DNA of 64,000 nucleotides from a virus, in IMG/VR virus record IMGVR_UViG_3300047322_000608, positions 1-64,000 of that record; one strand, 5' to 3'. The notes beneath the pieces were generated by a model. That model searched no databases and had not been told where the DNA came from. It saw nothing but the letters and a program-made list of their open reading frames with translations. This document shows, piece after piece, positions 1-9,900 of this stretch; within the stretch, counting starts at the first letter, position 1; every line of letters starts with the position of its first letter. Made by a program: the position numbers and the translations under genes.

Positions 1-3
1 GAT

Positions 4-510
4 ATGAGTAACCACATCGAATCTGCTGCAAGCGTATCCTTTCCATCTGTCCTCATCAATCGATTTTGGGACAAGGTTAAAAAAACCTCGCATTGTTGGC
101 TGTGGATCGGCCAAAGCCATGGTGGTTATGGGAGGCTGGATTTCCGCAAGAATGGAGTGCGAACAATTTTTTACGCTCACCGCCTGTCCTGGGAGATCCA
201 TCATGGACCGATTCCTCCGGGGATCGACGTTCTCCATGAATGCGACAACCCGGCCTGTCAAAACCCGAAGCATCTGTTTCTTGGCACTCAACGCGACAAT
301 AATCAGGATAAAATCCAAAAAGGTCGGCAGGCTCGCGGTGAAAAGTTTCCGTTTCATAAGCTCACATCCGAATCCGTGGTCGCAATCCGCTCACGATACG
401 CCTCTGGCGAAATCACCCAGCAACAACTAGCTGATGAGTTTGGAATCTGTATCAGCCAGATAAATGGAGTAGTTAGGGGCATAGCGTGGAAACACGTTAC
501 CACCGTATAA
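4..510 (+). CDS. HNH homing-type endonuclease with C-terminal HTH
   Basis: 168 aa. The core matches HNH_3-type phage endonucleases: WLWIG near residue 32, GYGR at 41-44, AHRLSW at 58-63, then an LHECDNPAC...PKHL block at 77-91 supplying the Cys/His metal and catalytic residues. Residues 120-160 read as a helix-turn-helix (a QQLADEFGI segment) that would give DNA specificity. Such genes are usually selfish free-standing endonucleases nicking or cutting related phage DNA. It is the only + strand gene at this end and faces the minus-strand late operon tail to tail, as expected for an inserted element. ATG at 4; nothing upstream is visible. Confidence 0.85.
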   Translation: MSNHIESAASVSFPSVLINRFWDKVKKTSHCWLWIGQSHGGYGRLDFRKNGVRTIFYAHRLSWEIHHGPIPPGIDVLHECDNPACQNPKHLFLGTQRDNNQDKIQKGRQARGEKFPFHKLTSESVVAIRSRYASGEITQQQLADEFGICISQINGVVRGIAWKHVTTV

Positions 511-727
511 AAGGATGCCCACCAATCGAGAGTAGGGCATTGCAAAGAAGAACCACCACGACGAGCACGACCAAGGCAATGGCGATTTTGTGAAATGGTT
601 CTGGGATGCCGATCTTTTCGATTCCCCACATCACCACGAAATAAATCAGCGCGGCGACAACAATCCAGATCACAGCCGAAACTATGGCATCGCCGCTGAT
701 CACGGCCAGAATTGGAAGGAGTTCCAT
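497..727 (-). CDS. Small two-TM membrane protein, holin candidate
   Basis: 76 aa from the ATG at 727. Two long hydrophobic stretches (about residues 10-32 and 45-62) are separated by a short loop containing GIEKIGIPEPFHK. Size and topology fit a class II-like holin or another small inner-membrane protein, but no family signature is visible and no endolysin was found beside it. It is the last gene of the minus-strand late operon, and its 3' end overlaps the end of the HNH gene on the other strand. A longer in-frame start at 835 would add an Arg-rich segment unlike a membrane protein N terminus, so the internal ATG is preferred. Confidence 0.6.
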   Translation of the reverse strand: MELLPILAVISGDAIVSAVIWIVVAALIYFVVMWGIEKIGIPEPFHKIAIALVVLVVVVLLCNALLSIGGHPFIRW

Positions 728-776
728 AAAATTAACCCCGGGCGCACCGTGAGGCACGCCCAGGCGTTTGGAGCGT

Positions 777-1154
777 TTACGCAGTGGGCGGAGTTGGAGG
801 CGTAAGCGCGTCCAAAGCATCCAGCTTGTCGGCAATGGCCGAGCTGCGCGTCTGAATGTCGTCCAGCAGCTTTTGATCTTCCGGCGTGACCGTTCCCGGA
901 CTGTTTTGCAGCGCCGTGATCTTGTCGTTCAGGGTCTTCACATCGCCCTGCAATCCCGTAACTGCCGCATCCATGCGGTCGTTGAAGGCGTTCTGTTTGG
1001 TGGCGAAGTCACTAATTGCACTCATGATTTTCCTCTCTGTTTCATGGAGGTCGTGTTTGGTTACGCAATGCCCGCCCGACCCCAATGCAGCGTGCATGAC
1101 GTTTTTTATCTCACCCAAAAGGGCTACTATCCGTTCTTCTGGGTCATTCTTCAT
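777..1154 (-). CDS. Coiled-coil hypothetical protein
   Basis: 125 aa from ATG 1154. Mostly predicted helix with heptad-like spacing (ERKIMSAISDF, LQGDVKTLNDKITALQ, DDIQTRSSAIADKLDALDAL) and a Pro/Thr-rich C terminus. No recognised family. Coiled-coil proteins of this kind near the end of tail operons are often virion accessory or lysis-associated proteins; here the role is unknown. A TTG start at 1181 is possible, but the ATG is preferred because it gives a typical charged N terminus. Neither start has a clear Shine-Dalgarno. Confidence 0.6.
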   Translation of the reverse strand: MKNDPEERIVALLGEIKNVMHAALGSGGHCVTKHDLHETERKIMSAISDFATKQNAFNDRMDAAVTGLQGDVKTLNDKITALQNSPGTVTPEDQKLLDDIQTRSSAIADKLDALDALTPPTPPTA

Positions 1155-1205
1155 CAACTCTAAACCTACCGCACAAACCAAACAAAGCGCCAGTGGGGTG
1201 TTCCC

Positions 1206-1616
1206 CTACGGCACAACGGATTTTGAATTGCTCCAGTTGGTTTCACCGTGGACAGTCACGCGAAAGAGGTTGGTATCGCCAGGACACTTAACCTTCGCCA
1301 CCCACGTATCCAAATCGCTTCGTTTCCACGGCACATTGGCGTAGAAGCCTTCCTGCGTGGAGGCAACTCCCTGGTTTTGAAAGAGTACGTAAACGTCGAA
1401 CTTGCTGGCGCTTGGGTGCATGACCGTCAGGATCGCGTGAATGTGCGAGTTGGTTGCGCTGATGAGCACGGGCGCTTGCGCCATTGAGGCTTGCAATGGC
1501 TTGGCTGGCCAATCCAGAAACGGCCCAGGACCATGCGTTGATGTTTCAGCCGCTCCGAGCGCGAGCAAGCTCAAGCCACACGCGAAACCAAGGATCGTTC
1601 CACCAGTCATATTCAT
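1206..1616 (-). CDS. Secreted hypothetical protein with signal peptide
   Basis: 136 aa. Residues 1-23 form a hydrophobic signal-like segment ending in LALGAA before an ETSTHGPG stretch, so export with cleavage near residue 22 is likely although the n-region lacks Lys/Arg. The mature part is beta-rich with Trp and Asn and includes an FRVTVHGETNW region; no known fold recognised. It sits 6 nt after another signal-peptide protein (1623-3791), and both belong to a run of three such genes at the end of the tail operon. Export would be odd for an ordinary virion component. Confidence 0.7.
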   Translation of the reverse strand: MNMTGGTILGFACGLSLLALGAAETSTHGPGPFLDWPAKPLQASMAQAPVLISATNSHIHAILTVMHPSASKFDVYVLFQNQGVASTQEGFYANVPWKRSDLDTWVAKVKCPGDTNLFRVTVHGETNWSNSKSVVP

Positions 1617-1622
1617 ATTGAT

Positions 1623-3791
1623 TTACCACGCATGACTAGCGGTTCCAGTCGCGTAGCTGATTGCCGTGCCAACGAACTTCCCTCCAGGCTGCAAGCGCAC
1701 AGGAGTAAAAGCGGCAATCGTCACGCCGCTAAACTCGGTTGTGCCTGCGTTATCAGTGAGCGATGCGCCCGTTGCGGCGGTTACGTAGAGAACTATGTTT
1801 GCCGTGAGCGTATTGGTTGCACCCGTTGCCGAGGTTGTAACCGTGCCAACGCCAAGCGAACTGAACCCGCCAGCAGCTCTAACAACCTTGTTACTCGTCA
1901 CACTCGCGGCCAACGTCCCATCCGCATCTGTCCAATGCTGATAGTCTACGGTGGTGCTATAGCCAGAGACGTGCAACACTGCCGCAGGATTGTTCGTATT
2001 GATTCCGATTCGGCCTTGCCCAGCAGGCCAGACTAATTCAGCGATGACACTGAAAATCGGATTATCTGAGAAATCGTTGTTGATGCCGAAAATCGGTTCA
2101 CCAAGAGGCACTGGATGACCGTTGCCATGATTTCCGATGAACATAAATAGCGGGTTCTTTTTGGGCAAAGCGTTAGTGCTGGCGTAGTTTGCAAAGAACG
2201 TTCTTACGCTGGCCGCGTTAACGTCGAAGTATCCGGTGCTTTCGGTTGCATCCCATGCTCCACCTCGATTGCCGTCAGCACCTAACTGAATTGACCAAGC
2301 AGAGTTGGTTCCAGCTACCGGGTTACTCTCGGGGGATGTGTATCCGCCTTGCAGTGCTATTTGATAAGCGGCGAATGCGGCGTTTGTATCAGTAGGTCGA
2401 ACGATGTTTCCAAAAGCATCACAGCAATAAGACGATATGTAGGCAACCAGATTGGTTGTCACAACCGGACCAGACCAGACCCCACTCGTCCCGTTCGTGC
2501 TGTATGCGGTTGCGATGTCGCCAATCATGGGCGTGCCGGACATCTTCAACGGAACATAGCCGTTGAACGTCGGTGCGCTTATTCCACCGCCGAAATAACT
2601 CTCCGCTGTTCCAGCCCCATAAAACGCCCATTTATTCGTGGCTGCATTGACGGCAGAATAATAGCCATAGTTCGCATCTGTAGCGGTGCCGATGTCCCGC
2701 GCATAGAAACTAGCAAGCGATGTCAGAATGGTGGGGTTGGAATATCCGCCGTCAAAAGGATCAACCATTGAAAACCCCTTGGCAAAGGTGACGACATTAG
2801 TGAAGCCCGCCCAAGTGTCCAGGGTGGCTGTGAATGCCGTAAGTTCTGGCAACACACCAACCCCGGAGAACCCCACCGCCGAATCCAAGCTAGAGCTATG
2901 CTGATCGGAAGTGTTCCCATCAAAGTAACCGCCCACTTCCAGCGTTGGGATTGATGGGCCTTCCATCGTGATCGAGTTGCCGAAGAAGAAAGGCGAGTTG
3001 GTTGGCGCTCGCATGGCAATCGCCACGTTTGCCGCTTTGATCGTGTTCTCGTAGATGTCGTGAGAGAAAGCGTAGGCTGGCGTACCGATATAGACGTTTG
3101 GCTGGTTTGCTGTTGGGACAGACACGTTGATCGTAAAGCGATTGGTTGAAGCAACTCCGAGAGATTGGTCGTTCAGAGCGGATGCGGAATCGTCAGCAGC
3201 AATTCCAATGTCGTTCACAGGCGACCCGCAGACTCCAAGTGTATTAAGGAATCCGGTCAAGAAAGTCGGGTCTGTTGGATAGGTCGATGGTCCAGTCATA
3301 CGATAGACTAAATATCCGATTGCATTCGTTGGGCATGCGCCTGGGTTGATGATCAAATAATTTGATCCATTCAGAGTCGCAGGGCCATTTGCCACTTGAG
3401 TCTCTGCGCTTAGTTCGGAAGCTCCAACGAGATTGATCCAGGCAACTAGATAGCCGTAGGTGGTCGAACCGGGAGTGCCGTGGACAGTTACTGTAGGCGC
3501 ATTTGGTGTTGGGAGGGCTATTCGTGCGATATTGAGAAGGCCGCTCCAAGCACCAGCAGTTCCACTCGTATCCAGAGCAATAGGCAGGTCGCCAATCGCG
3601 GGCGTGCCGGACATGGTGAGTGCGTTGGTGGAGCCACCACCGAGTGGGATTCCATTATAGGTCAACGATATTCCGTTATCGCTGAATCGATTGGTTTGCT
3701 TGTTCAGCGTGATGTACGGAAACGCCGCACCGTAGGACAGCAATGGAAGGAGTGCTATCGAAGCTGCTAACAATCGAAGAAAAGTTGTCAT
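1623..3791 (-). CDS. Large secreted fibre-like protein with internal repeat
   Basis: 722 aa. N terminus has a Sec signal: Arg in the n-region, hydrophobic core LLAASIALLPLL and a YGA-type cleavage site near residue 22. The body is Thr/Asn/Gly/Ser rich as in beta-structured tail fibres or surface adhesins. A module containing MSGTP-IGD-...-SGT-G-WSG occurs twice (about residues 58-90 and 415-445), and the duplication is visible in the DNA near 2,517-2,545 and 3,590-3,615. The C terminus (LTANIVLYVTAATGA region) resembles fibre C-terminal beta domains. Position after other fibre genes suggests host-surface interaction, but the signal peptide is unexpected for a cytoplasmically assembled phage part. 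Confidence 0.75.
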   Translation of the reverse strand: MTTFLRLLAASIALLPLLSYGAAFPYITLNKQTNRFSDNGISLTYNGIPLGGGSTNALTMSGTPAIGDLPIALDTSGTAGAWSGLLNIARIALPTPNAPTVTVHGTPGSTTYGYLVAWINLVGASELSAETQVANGPATLNGSNYLIINPGACPTNAIGYLVYRMTGPSTYPTDPTFLTGFLNTLGVCGSPVNDIGIAADDSASALNDQSLGVASTNRFTINVSVPTANQPNVYIGTPAYAFSHDIYENTIKAANVAIAMRAPTNSPFFFGNSITMEGPSIPTLEVGGYFDGNTSDQHSSSLDSAVGFSGVGVLPELTAFTATLDTWAGFTNVVTFAKGFSMVDPFDGGYSNPTILTSLASFYARDIGTATDANYGYYSAVNAATNKWAFYGAGTAESYFGGGISAPTFNGYVPLKMSGTPMIGDIATAYSTNGTSGVWSGPVVTTNLVAYISSYCCDAFGNIVRPTDTNAAFAAYQIALQGGYTSPESNPVAGTNSAWSIQLGADGNRGGAWDATESTGYFDVNAASVRTFFANYASTNALPKKNPLFMFIGNHGNGHPVPLGEPIFGINNDFSDNPIFSVIAELVWPAGQGRIGINTNNPAAVLHVSGYSTTVDYQHWTDADGTLAASVTSNKVVRAAGGFSSLGVGTVTTSATGATNTLTANIVLYVTAATGASLTDNAGTTEFSGVTIAAFTPVRLQPGGKFVGTAISYATGTASHAW

Positions 3792-4102
3792 AAGTTAATC
3801 CAAGGTGCTGCCTTTGTGCTGCTGTACCAGAGAAAGCCAGTGTCTGTGTCGAGCACGAGGTATTTGGCAGAGGAGACTGGGGCCACGCCTCCAAGAGCTT
3901 GCTCGTCGACGGGATTGGCACTTCCACCTCCAGCGCCAATCTCTTCCCAGCCAGTCTTGGTCCCGATCGGAGTCGTCTTCCGATACCATTTCCCGGTTAC
4001 CGCCTGGATCACACCGGTCCCAGGCACTCCGTCAAGAACGCCTTCCGGATCGTTCATGACCCAGTTGAGTTCGGTTTGAAATTGAATGGCAGTTGCGTCC
4101 AT
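3788..4102 (-). CDS. Small fibre-type protein
   Basis: 104 aa from the ATG at 4102. N-terminal helix (DATAIQFQTELNWVMND) followed by a compact beta region with GVIQAVTGKWYRKTTPIGTKTGWEEIG and a C-terminal ALGGVAPVSSAKYLVLDTDTGF block, a style common in phage fibre tips and chaperone-like fibre adaptors. Its 3' end overlaps the start of the 722-aa fibre-like gene by 4 nt (ATGA), so the two are translationally coupled. It starts 11 nt after the stop of the 773-aa fibre-like gene. No signal peptide, unlike both neighbours. Confidence 0.65.
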   Translation of the reverse strand: MDATAIQFQTELNWVMNDPEGVLDGVPGTGVIQAVTGKWYRKTTPIGTKTGWEEIGAGGGSANPVDEQALGGVAPVSSAKYLVLDTDTGFLWYSSTKAAPWINL

Positions 4103-4113
4103 AAAGATGAGGT

Positions 4114-6435
4114 TTAAGGATCTGCGGCGGTTGAAATAATCACCCACGCACCGTTGACGTAAGCGCGAAGGCCGGGGGTGTTGTCGGTCTGGTAAACAAG
4201 CATTCCATTCTCAGGCGTTCCAATCGCCGTCTTTTCAGCTTTGGTGATGCCACGCAAAATCACTGGACCTTCTGCGGTAACTTGGAACAGGTTTGTGGGA
4301 GTGCTTGGATAATTCGCTCCACCTGAAAGCCTGACTTTGAATGAAGGGATTCCAGCCGTCTCAATAGCATTCAGCCACCAACCAGCCTGTACGTTCTGGG
4401 CTTGCGCTGGCCCACCAGCAGGATTCCACGCATCTCCAGACATAATCAAAGCTGGCGAGTTATTGGACACACCTGCCGTTGCTTGGCTGATATGGCTGAC
4501 TGCAATTCCGTCTCCTCTTCCGTTTAGCGGTGTGGACACACCCATTGGATCAGCCGCGTGAAAAGTCGAACCGGCCAAATACTCAAACGTCCCGCGCCGG
4601 GCTTGCCAGATCGGCCAAACAGCAAAGTTGTCCAGCAGATTAAGGGAGGCGATTGAGCTTTTGGTTGAATTGTCAGCTTGATCCCATGTGTCCGCTTTCT
4701 GCCAGCGAATTTCACCAGCTGAAATGCCAACCCCAGTGGTCGTGTAAAGGGTTGTTCCAAAACCAGCAGAAGCCGAACTTGGAGAGTTGGTTCCGGCGCT
4801 GGATGCGATAATCCTCGTGGCATCGTTAACGACGTTGACGGCCATTTCGTTAGTTCCAAAGTTCCGAACCTCTAAAAGATTGCCGGTGGTGTGGGTTCTA
4901 TCCGTATTAAAATAGAAAGGGTTTACTCCATCTGAAGAATTTGGTCGCAAGTGGAATAGATCAATACTATGCAGGCTGTCAATCGCGCTTAGATTTATTC
5001 CATTTGTTGTGGATGATCCTTGAAGCGTAAGGCTCCCGCCGTTTGTATTGCTGGCGATGTAGATATTAGCTCCAATATCTTCGGCGTCGATTTGCAGGCT
5101 TCCGTTGACAGGAGAAGCGCCATTGCGTGTGTTAAGAAGAATCAAGTTTCCGTTATTTTCTCCGATGGAAATATCGCGTACCGACACTAGGGCTTCTGCT
5201 CCAGATGGAGATGGATAAAATGTCTCAGTGTTTGTTCCAACGAATAAAGCGTTTGAAATCAGAGGTCGCCATGTAAAATTAACTGGTTGCAAGTTAGTAA
5301 CTCCACCGACAATGTTGGTCACCCAATACCCTCCAGCACTGCTATAATGCCCAGCACTGTTTAGAAAGAGATTGCCGCTCCCATCATAGCCAGAATTGTC
5401 CGCGACCAAGAAGTTTGTCGATCCACGGTCAATCAACCGAATTTGTGCCAACCCATCAGGTTGAACAACCACCTCAAACTGGCTATTCGTTCCGTTGCTC
5501 GTAGCCGCAAGCGTTAGCCCTGCGAAGGGCACAGGATCACTCGTCGCGCTTACGAGAAATTTGCTGTGGTTGGTGAACGAAAGCGCGTTGTCCACGGCGG
5601 CGATATGAAGATACGTGGTAGGAGACTCACCCTGCGCCTGATCGTGAACGGCAACAAATCCGTCGCTATAATCAGGAACCCACCACGGACCGACACTCGC
5701 GCCAATGTCTACGCTCGCACCGATACCAGGGACCAGCGAAGTCAATGTGCCATCGTTCTGCCAATAGCCTTGTGCTGAGATGCCACCTCCAACCGGGGGG
5801 CGTGCAACTTCCGTCCAGCCAAGGCCGTTGTTGTAAAGCCAAAGCGACTCGCCGTAGCGAGTTGGTGTCCACGGGCTATTCAGGTAGTTGGTCTTCGTCG
5901 GATCAGCAACCTGCGCCTGCGTGGCGGGCATCGTGAACGAGTTGGTAGAGTTGTTGATCAGGATGATGAGCTGTCCAAAGCCGTTGCCGTTATCGACGTT
6001 TACCTGATCGGTGGCCGAGTTGGTTGACGATCCGGTGAGTCTCAACGTGGTCTTGTTGACCGCCGTGACGACGTTTGCGCCTGGATTGAGCGTGGCGGTG
6101 AAGTTGCCAAGCAGTTGCAGGAAGCCCTCTACGAACTCGCCGTGGGAGATCAGGTTGGTGGTCGAGACATAGAACGGACCTTTAACGGGATCGAATCGCG
6201 TTACGAGAATACCGGCACTGTTCGTCCATTCCCCGGAGACGCCGTTGGTCAGGATGAAATTGAAGATGTCGCCTGGGGTATCGGGGTGGCCGGTGCTGAA
6301 ATTGAGATAGATCCGGTGCGGGGCCGGTCCGTTGGTCTTGAATGATCCTGGGTCGAAGCTTTCGAATGTCGGATTTGCCGCTCGCAACGGAGCGGCGAGC
6401 GCGAGGATCGCCAGCGCAAAGAAAATTCGGTTCAT
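4114..6435 (-). CDS. Large secreted fibre-like protein
   Basis: 773 aa. Clear Sec signal: NR n-region, hydrophobic FFALAILALAAP and an LRA|A cleavage site near residue 19. The mature chain is Asn/Thr/Ser/Gly rich, with many NST-type patches and predicted beta structure throughout. The last 35 residues, with GMLVYQTDNTPGLRAYVNGAW, match a motif widespread at the end of phage tail-fibre and adhesin proteins. It lies between small protein 6441-6872 (5 nt upstream) and small fibre protein 3788-4102. Likely a receptor-binding or surface-displayed protein; the signal peptide needs explaining. Confidence 0.75.
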   Translation of the reverse strand: MNRIFFALAILALAAPLRAANPTFESFDPGSFKTNGPAPHRIYLNFSTGHPDTPGDIFNFILTNGVSGEWTNSAGILVTRFDPVKGPFYVSTTNLISHGEFVEGFLQLLGNFTATLNPGANVVTAVNKTTLRLTGSSTNSATDQVNVDNGNGFGQLIILINNSTNSFTMPATQAQVADPTKTNYLNSPWTPTRYGESLWLYNNGLGWTEVARPPVGGGISAQGYWQNDGTLTSLVPGIGASVDIGASVGPWWVPDYSDGFVAVHDQAQGESPTTYLHIAAVDNALSFTNHSKFLVSATSDPVPFAGLTLAATSNGTNSQFEVVVQPDGLAQIRLIDRGSTNFLVADNSGYDGSGNLFLNSAGHYSSAGGYWVTNIVGGVTNLQPVNFTWRPLISNALFVGTNTETFYPSPSGAEALVSVRDISIGENNGNLILLNTRNGASPVNGSLQIDAEDIGANIYIASNTNGGSLTLQGSSTTNGINLSAIDSLHSIDLFHLRPNSSDGVNPFYFNTDRTHTTGNLLEVRNFGTNEMAVNVVNDATRIIASSAGTNSPSSASAGFGTTLYTTTGVGISAGEIRWQKADTWDQADNSTKSSIASLNLLDNFAVWPIWQARRGTFEYLAGSTFHAADPMGVSTPLNGRGDGIAVSHISQATAGVSNNSPALIMSGDAWNPAGGPAQAQNVQAGWWLNAIETAGIPSFKVRLSGGANYPSTPTNLFQVTAEGPVILRGITKAEKTAIGTPENGMLVYQTDNTPGLRAYVNGAWVIISTAADP

Positions 6436-6440
6436 AACGT

Positions 6441-6872
6441 TCAGATTCCAACCCAGCCACCATTGCCGCCATTAAGAGTGGGATCCCATGGGTAGGCAAC
6501 CATTCCTTCCAACCGGTCGTAGTAGGTCGCGGCCAGGATTGGGCTCTGACCGACCTGGAGCCCCACCGGAGGGCCGTCTCCGACAAACACCTGCGGATTG
6601 CTTCCCGAACCGACGATGCCACCTAAGAGCTGGCAGAGAAGGTTGATGTCCTCCTCCATGTACTCCTGCTCGGAAAGGAATGGCGGAATGCCATGGACCT
6701 GATTCCAGAGACCTTGGACCGTGCAGTTGGCCATAAAGGGGGTTCCTCCAATAAGCTCGCAGAGAATGAGAAGGTGGTAGGCGTGGTGCTGCTGTCTTGA
6801 GAGGAACGACTTGCCTCCCGATTGGGCTTTAACCTGATCCCAAAGCCCAGGAATTGAGCATGTTGCAGGCAT
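6441..6872 (-). CDS. Hypothetical protein with internal duplication
   Basis: 143 aa. Residues 5-43 and 50-86 are two copies of one unit: Cys, then GLW-QV, a short loop, a FLS element, a helical stretch, LL-C-L-GG. Each copy keeps a paired Cys. After the repeats comes a Gly-rich linker and a tail with YYDRLEGMVAYPWD. No family recognised. It lies between the giant virion protein gene and the 773-aa fibre-like gene, so a tail or capsid decoration role is possible. The start at 6872 has an AAAGG Shine-Dalgarno 10 nt upstream. Confidence 0.7.
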   Translation of the reverse strand: MPATCSIPGLWDQVKAQSGGKSFLSRQQHHAYHLLILCELIGGTPFMANCTVQGLWNQVHGIPPFLSEQEYMEEDINLLCQLLGGIVGSGSNPQVFVGDGPPVGLQVGQSPILAATYYDRLEGMVAYPWDPTLNGGNGGWVGI

Positions 6873-6955
6873 CTTTAAGCAGCCTTTCTTTTTCGCACCT
6901 TACGCCGGCCGTATTGGATTGCGAGTGTTTTGTACAGGTTCCCTCATGGCCAGAG

Positions 6956-9900
6956 CTAGAAACTGAGCGCCAATTCCCGCGCTCTAGCAGCCGCCGCGGG
7001 GTTCGCTGCCCGTTGTTGATCCTTCTTCTGAGACCCGGCGAATGGCGCCAGGCCAAGGTGGGCACCGTAGTAATTGAACAGCCGCACAGCATCGGAAACC
7101 GCAGCCTGGCCTTGGTCGTCCAGGTTGGCGAGGATCTGTTTGTAATCGCGTTCGCTCGGGGTTACCGCAAACACGTAGCGCAATGGATGCCTTGTCTCAA
7201 ACGAACGCTTCACGTAATCGGCCGGGTTGTCCTTTCCGGCTTTCTTGGCTTCTTCTAGGGCGCCCAGGTACATCTCTCGGAACTCGGCTGGGTCGTTCGC
7301 GTATGCGGCGTATTCCATGCGCGCGATCCAAGGCGTGATCGGCGTTGGTGTGTTGTAGCCGCCTCCACCCGATCGGATGCTCATGCCTAGATCCCGGCCG
7401 GTAACGCGCAGGTAATTCTCGGCGTTGATCCTGCGGACGACGCGATTCTCGACATTGTCCAGGTCGAAAGCGTGATTGGCGATCTGCATGTACTGCAGCA
7501 TGCCGCCGCCGCCAATCGCCGAGATCATGGGCCGGACGACGTGCTGATAGTCCGCGTCGAAGTTCTGGTTAATGAAGGCGGAAACAGCTTTCTGGATCGA
7601 TTGGAACGATTGCATGGCGACCACTCGCTGATCCACAGACAGCATCCGATTGTCTCCCTGGCCTGTTCCGACGTTGATGGCTGAGTTGAGTAGCTCTCCC
7701 CAAAGTCCGAACGTACCGATCCGGTTGATCCGTTCCTGAATCCCAACCCAATCGTTCCCGCTGAGAGGCACACGCAGACCGCGTAGGTTTCGCTTCTTGC
7801 CGAGAACGTCTTCGCTGTAGGCGTCCACGATCAGGGAGAGACCCAGTCCGCCTAGACCGACCGCAGCCATGCCCAGCATAGCGGAGCTGGCCGCTTTGAG
7901 GGAGTTCTGTTCCTGGTTGTTGAGCCGCAGTCCGGCGACCTGCAATGCCCTGCGGTAGCTCCAACCCAAGAGTGGCAGGCCGAACCGAACCAGGCTATTG
8001 TTGAATGCCCACAGCGGCATGGTTGCGATGTTCGATTCCAACGAGATCACGTTTAACCCGACCGAGTAGATCCGCTCCAGTTCCTGGTTAGTGAGTATGG
8101 TTTTGTCCCCGTTGTTCATCCGGTCCAGAGCGCCCTTGGCCATTTCCGTAAAGTCCAAGCCGTAACGGCGATGGTCCGCTTCCCACTTCTCGAAGCTCAC
8201 CTTGTCCTGGCTTTTGAGTTTGAGCATCTCTGCCGTGAGCTTGGCTGTTCCTGGATTAGCCCGAAGATATTCGATTCCCTTGGCCACGTAACCATCTGCC
8301 ATCTCGGAGAGCGCCACGAACAAACCGCGGTTGGCCGAGATCACCGTTTGAAAGAACGGCGAGAGCGGCCGGAGTGGAGTGTATTGCGCTTTCTCTCCGA
8401 CTAGGTTGAGCGTAGCCGATTGTAAATCCTTGGCTTGCCGGAAGAATCGAGCAGCCCGGTTGTGCTCTTCCCCACTCAGCGTGGTAAAGATGTCCGCGAA
8501 CCGGCGCGCAACCTCCGGATCGTTCAGGCCCATCTCCAGGAACCTCTTCTCGTATTGGCTCGCCTTCAAAAACTCCCATCCAAGCCCTTGAGCCAGGGAA
8601 CCCCCAATGTCCTTGGCTGTCATCTGGATCGTGCGCGCCGTCGCCTTGGCTGTTGTCGGCGAAAGTCCCCACTGAGCCATGATGTCCAGGGTTGTGGCAA
8701 GCTGCGCAATGGCAGAGGACGGCTGGTTAACGAGCAGCGAAGCCAGCTCTCCGGATAACCGGATCCCCCAGCGGAGGCTTCCCTCTTCCTGATTGCCGCG
8801 CGTGAAATAGGTCGAAAGGTTTCTCAGGAACGTGTCCAGGAACGGAGCCCGCTCTTCCACCTTGCGCAGGTAGCGCAACCGATCCTCACCCGTCTTGAAC
8901 TGCGCCAGCATCGGGCTCGTGTCGGCTGCGAGAATCTTCTTGGCGGCAGCATCAACCTCTTTCTTCTGTCCGCTCGGAACAGTTCTTTCCGCCTGGGTGA
9001 GCGCGTCCTTGAGCTTGGCGACCAGCGCGCCCGCTTCGTCTTGAGCAGTCTGATACCAGCCGGCGAATGCTTTTCCGCCGCGGCCAAAGGTCGATTGCCA
9101 GGCAACCCGCTCCGCCATGCGCGCGTTATCGTTCCGATCGAACTTGTGATAGTCGAACCAATCGGCTGGCAAATGCTGGAACTGGCGCGCATCGATCATC
9201 GCATTGGGGACCATGCCTTCGATGTCCGCAACCTGGGTAGCCCCTTTTGGCTCAACCTTCCTGAGCGCATTATCGATCTCGTGATAGACCTGGGCCATCC
9301 GCAGCAGGCCGGACTGAACGTAATTCCCGACCGAATCCTGGCCGTTGTAGGCCTCGTGCAAACGCTCGAACATGCCGATCAGGTTTCCTCCGGCATCGTC
9401 GTAAGCCTTGGCAACCTCGGCCGTGTCCGCACTCATCGTCGTGCCGCTGTCATCGAGCACAGGCGTTGGGATTACCGATTCATCCGGCACATGGGTCAGC
9501 TTGTAGGCGAAGTCTTTCTCGACCGTATCGGTCATGTACTTCGCAACCAACGCTTGCGCCTTCGTCGGATCCTGGGCGTAGACGGTTCCAATGTCCTTCC
9601 AGGCTTCCGACGCGCCCGGGACACCTGCCGCTTCGTCCTTGGACCAGCCAGCCAGGCGCATGGTGTGGACCATGTTTCGGTACAGGTCTGAGAACTTGCG
9701 TTGAAAAGTCCATAGGCCAACAGGGATGTGTTTCCTTAATTGCCCGCCCAGCTTCGGATCCTGAACCAGCAATCCGCTTTCCTCGACCTTATGAACCCAC
9801 CATTGCCCGGAGTGATACGCGGAGTCCACGTACTCGCGCATCGCCTTCATGAACTCGGGCATCCGATCTTCGATCAACGGCCGGACCACGTCATGGGAAA

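Noticed and set aside
354-629. Minus-strand frame over the HNH gene end
   Set aside because: Shadow of the HNH gene with no start signal.
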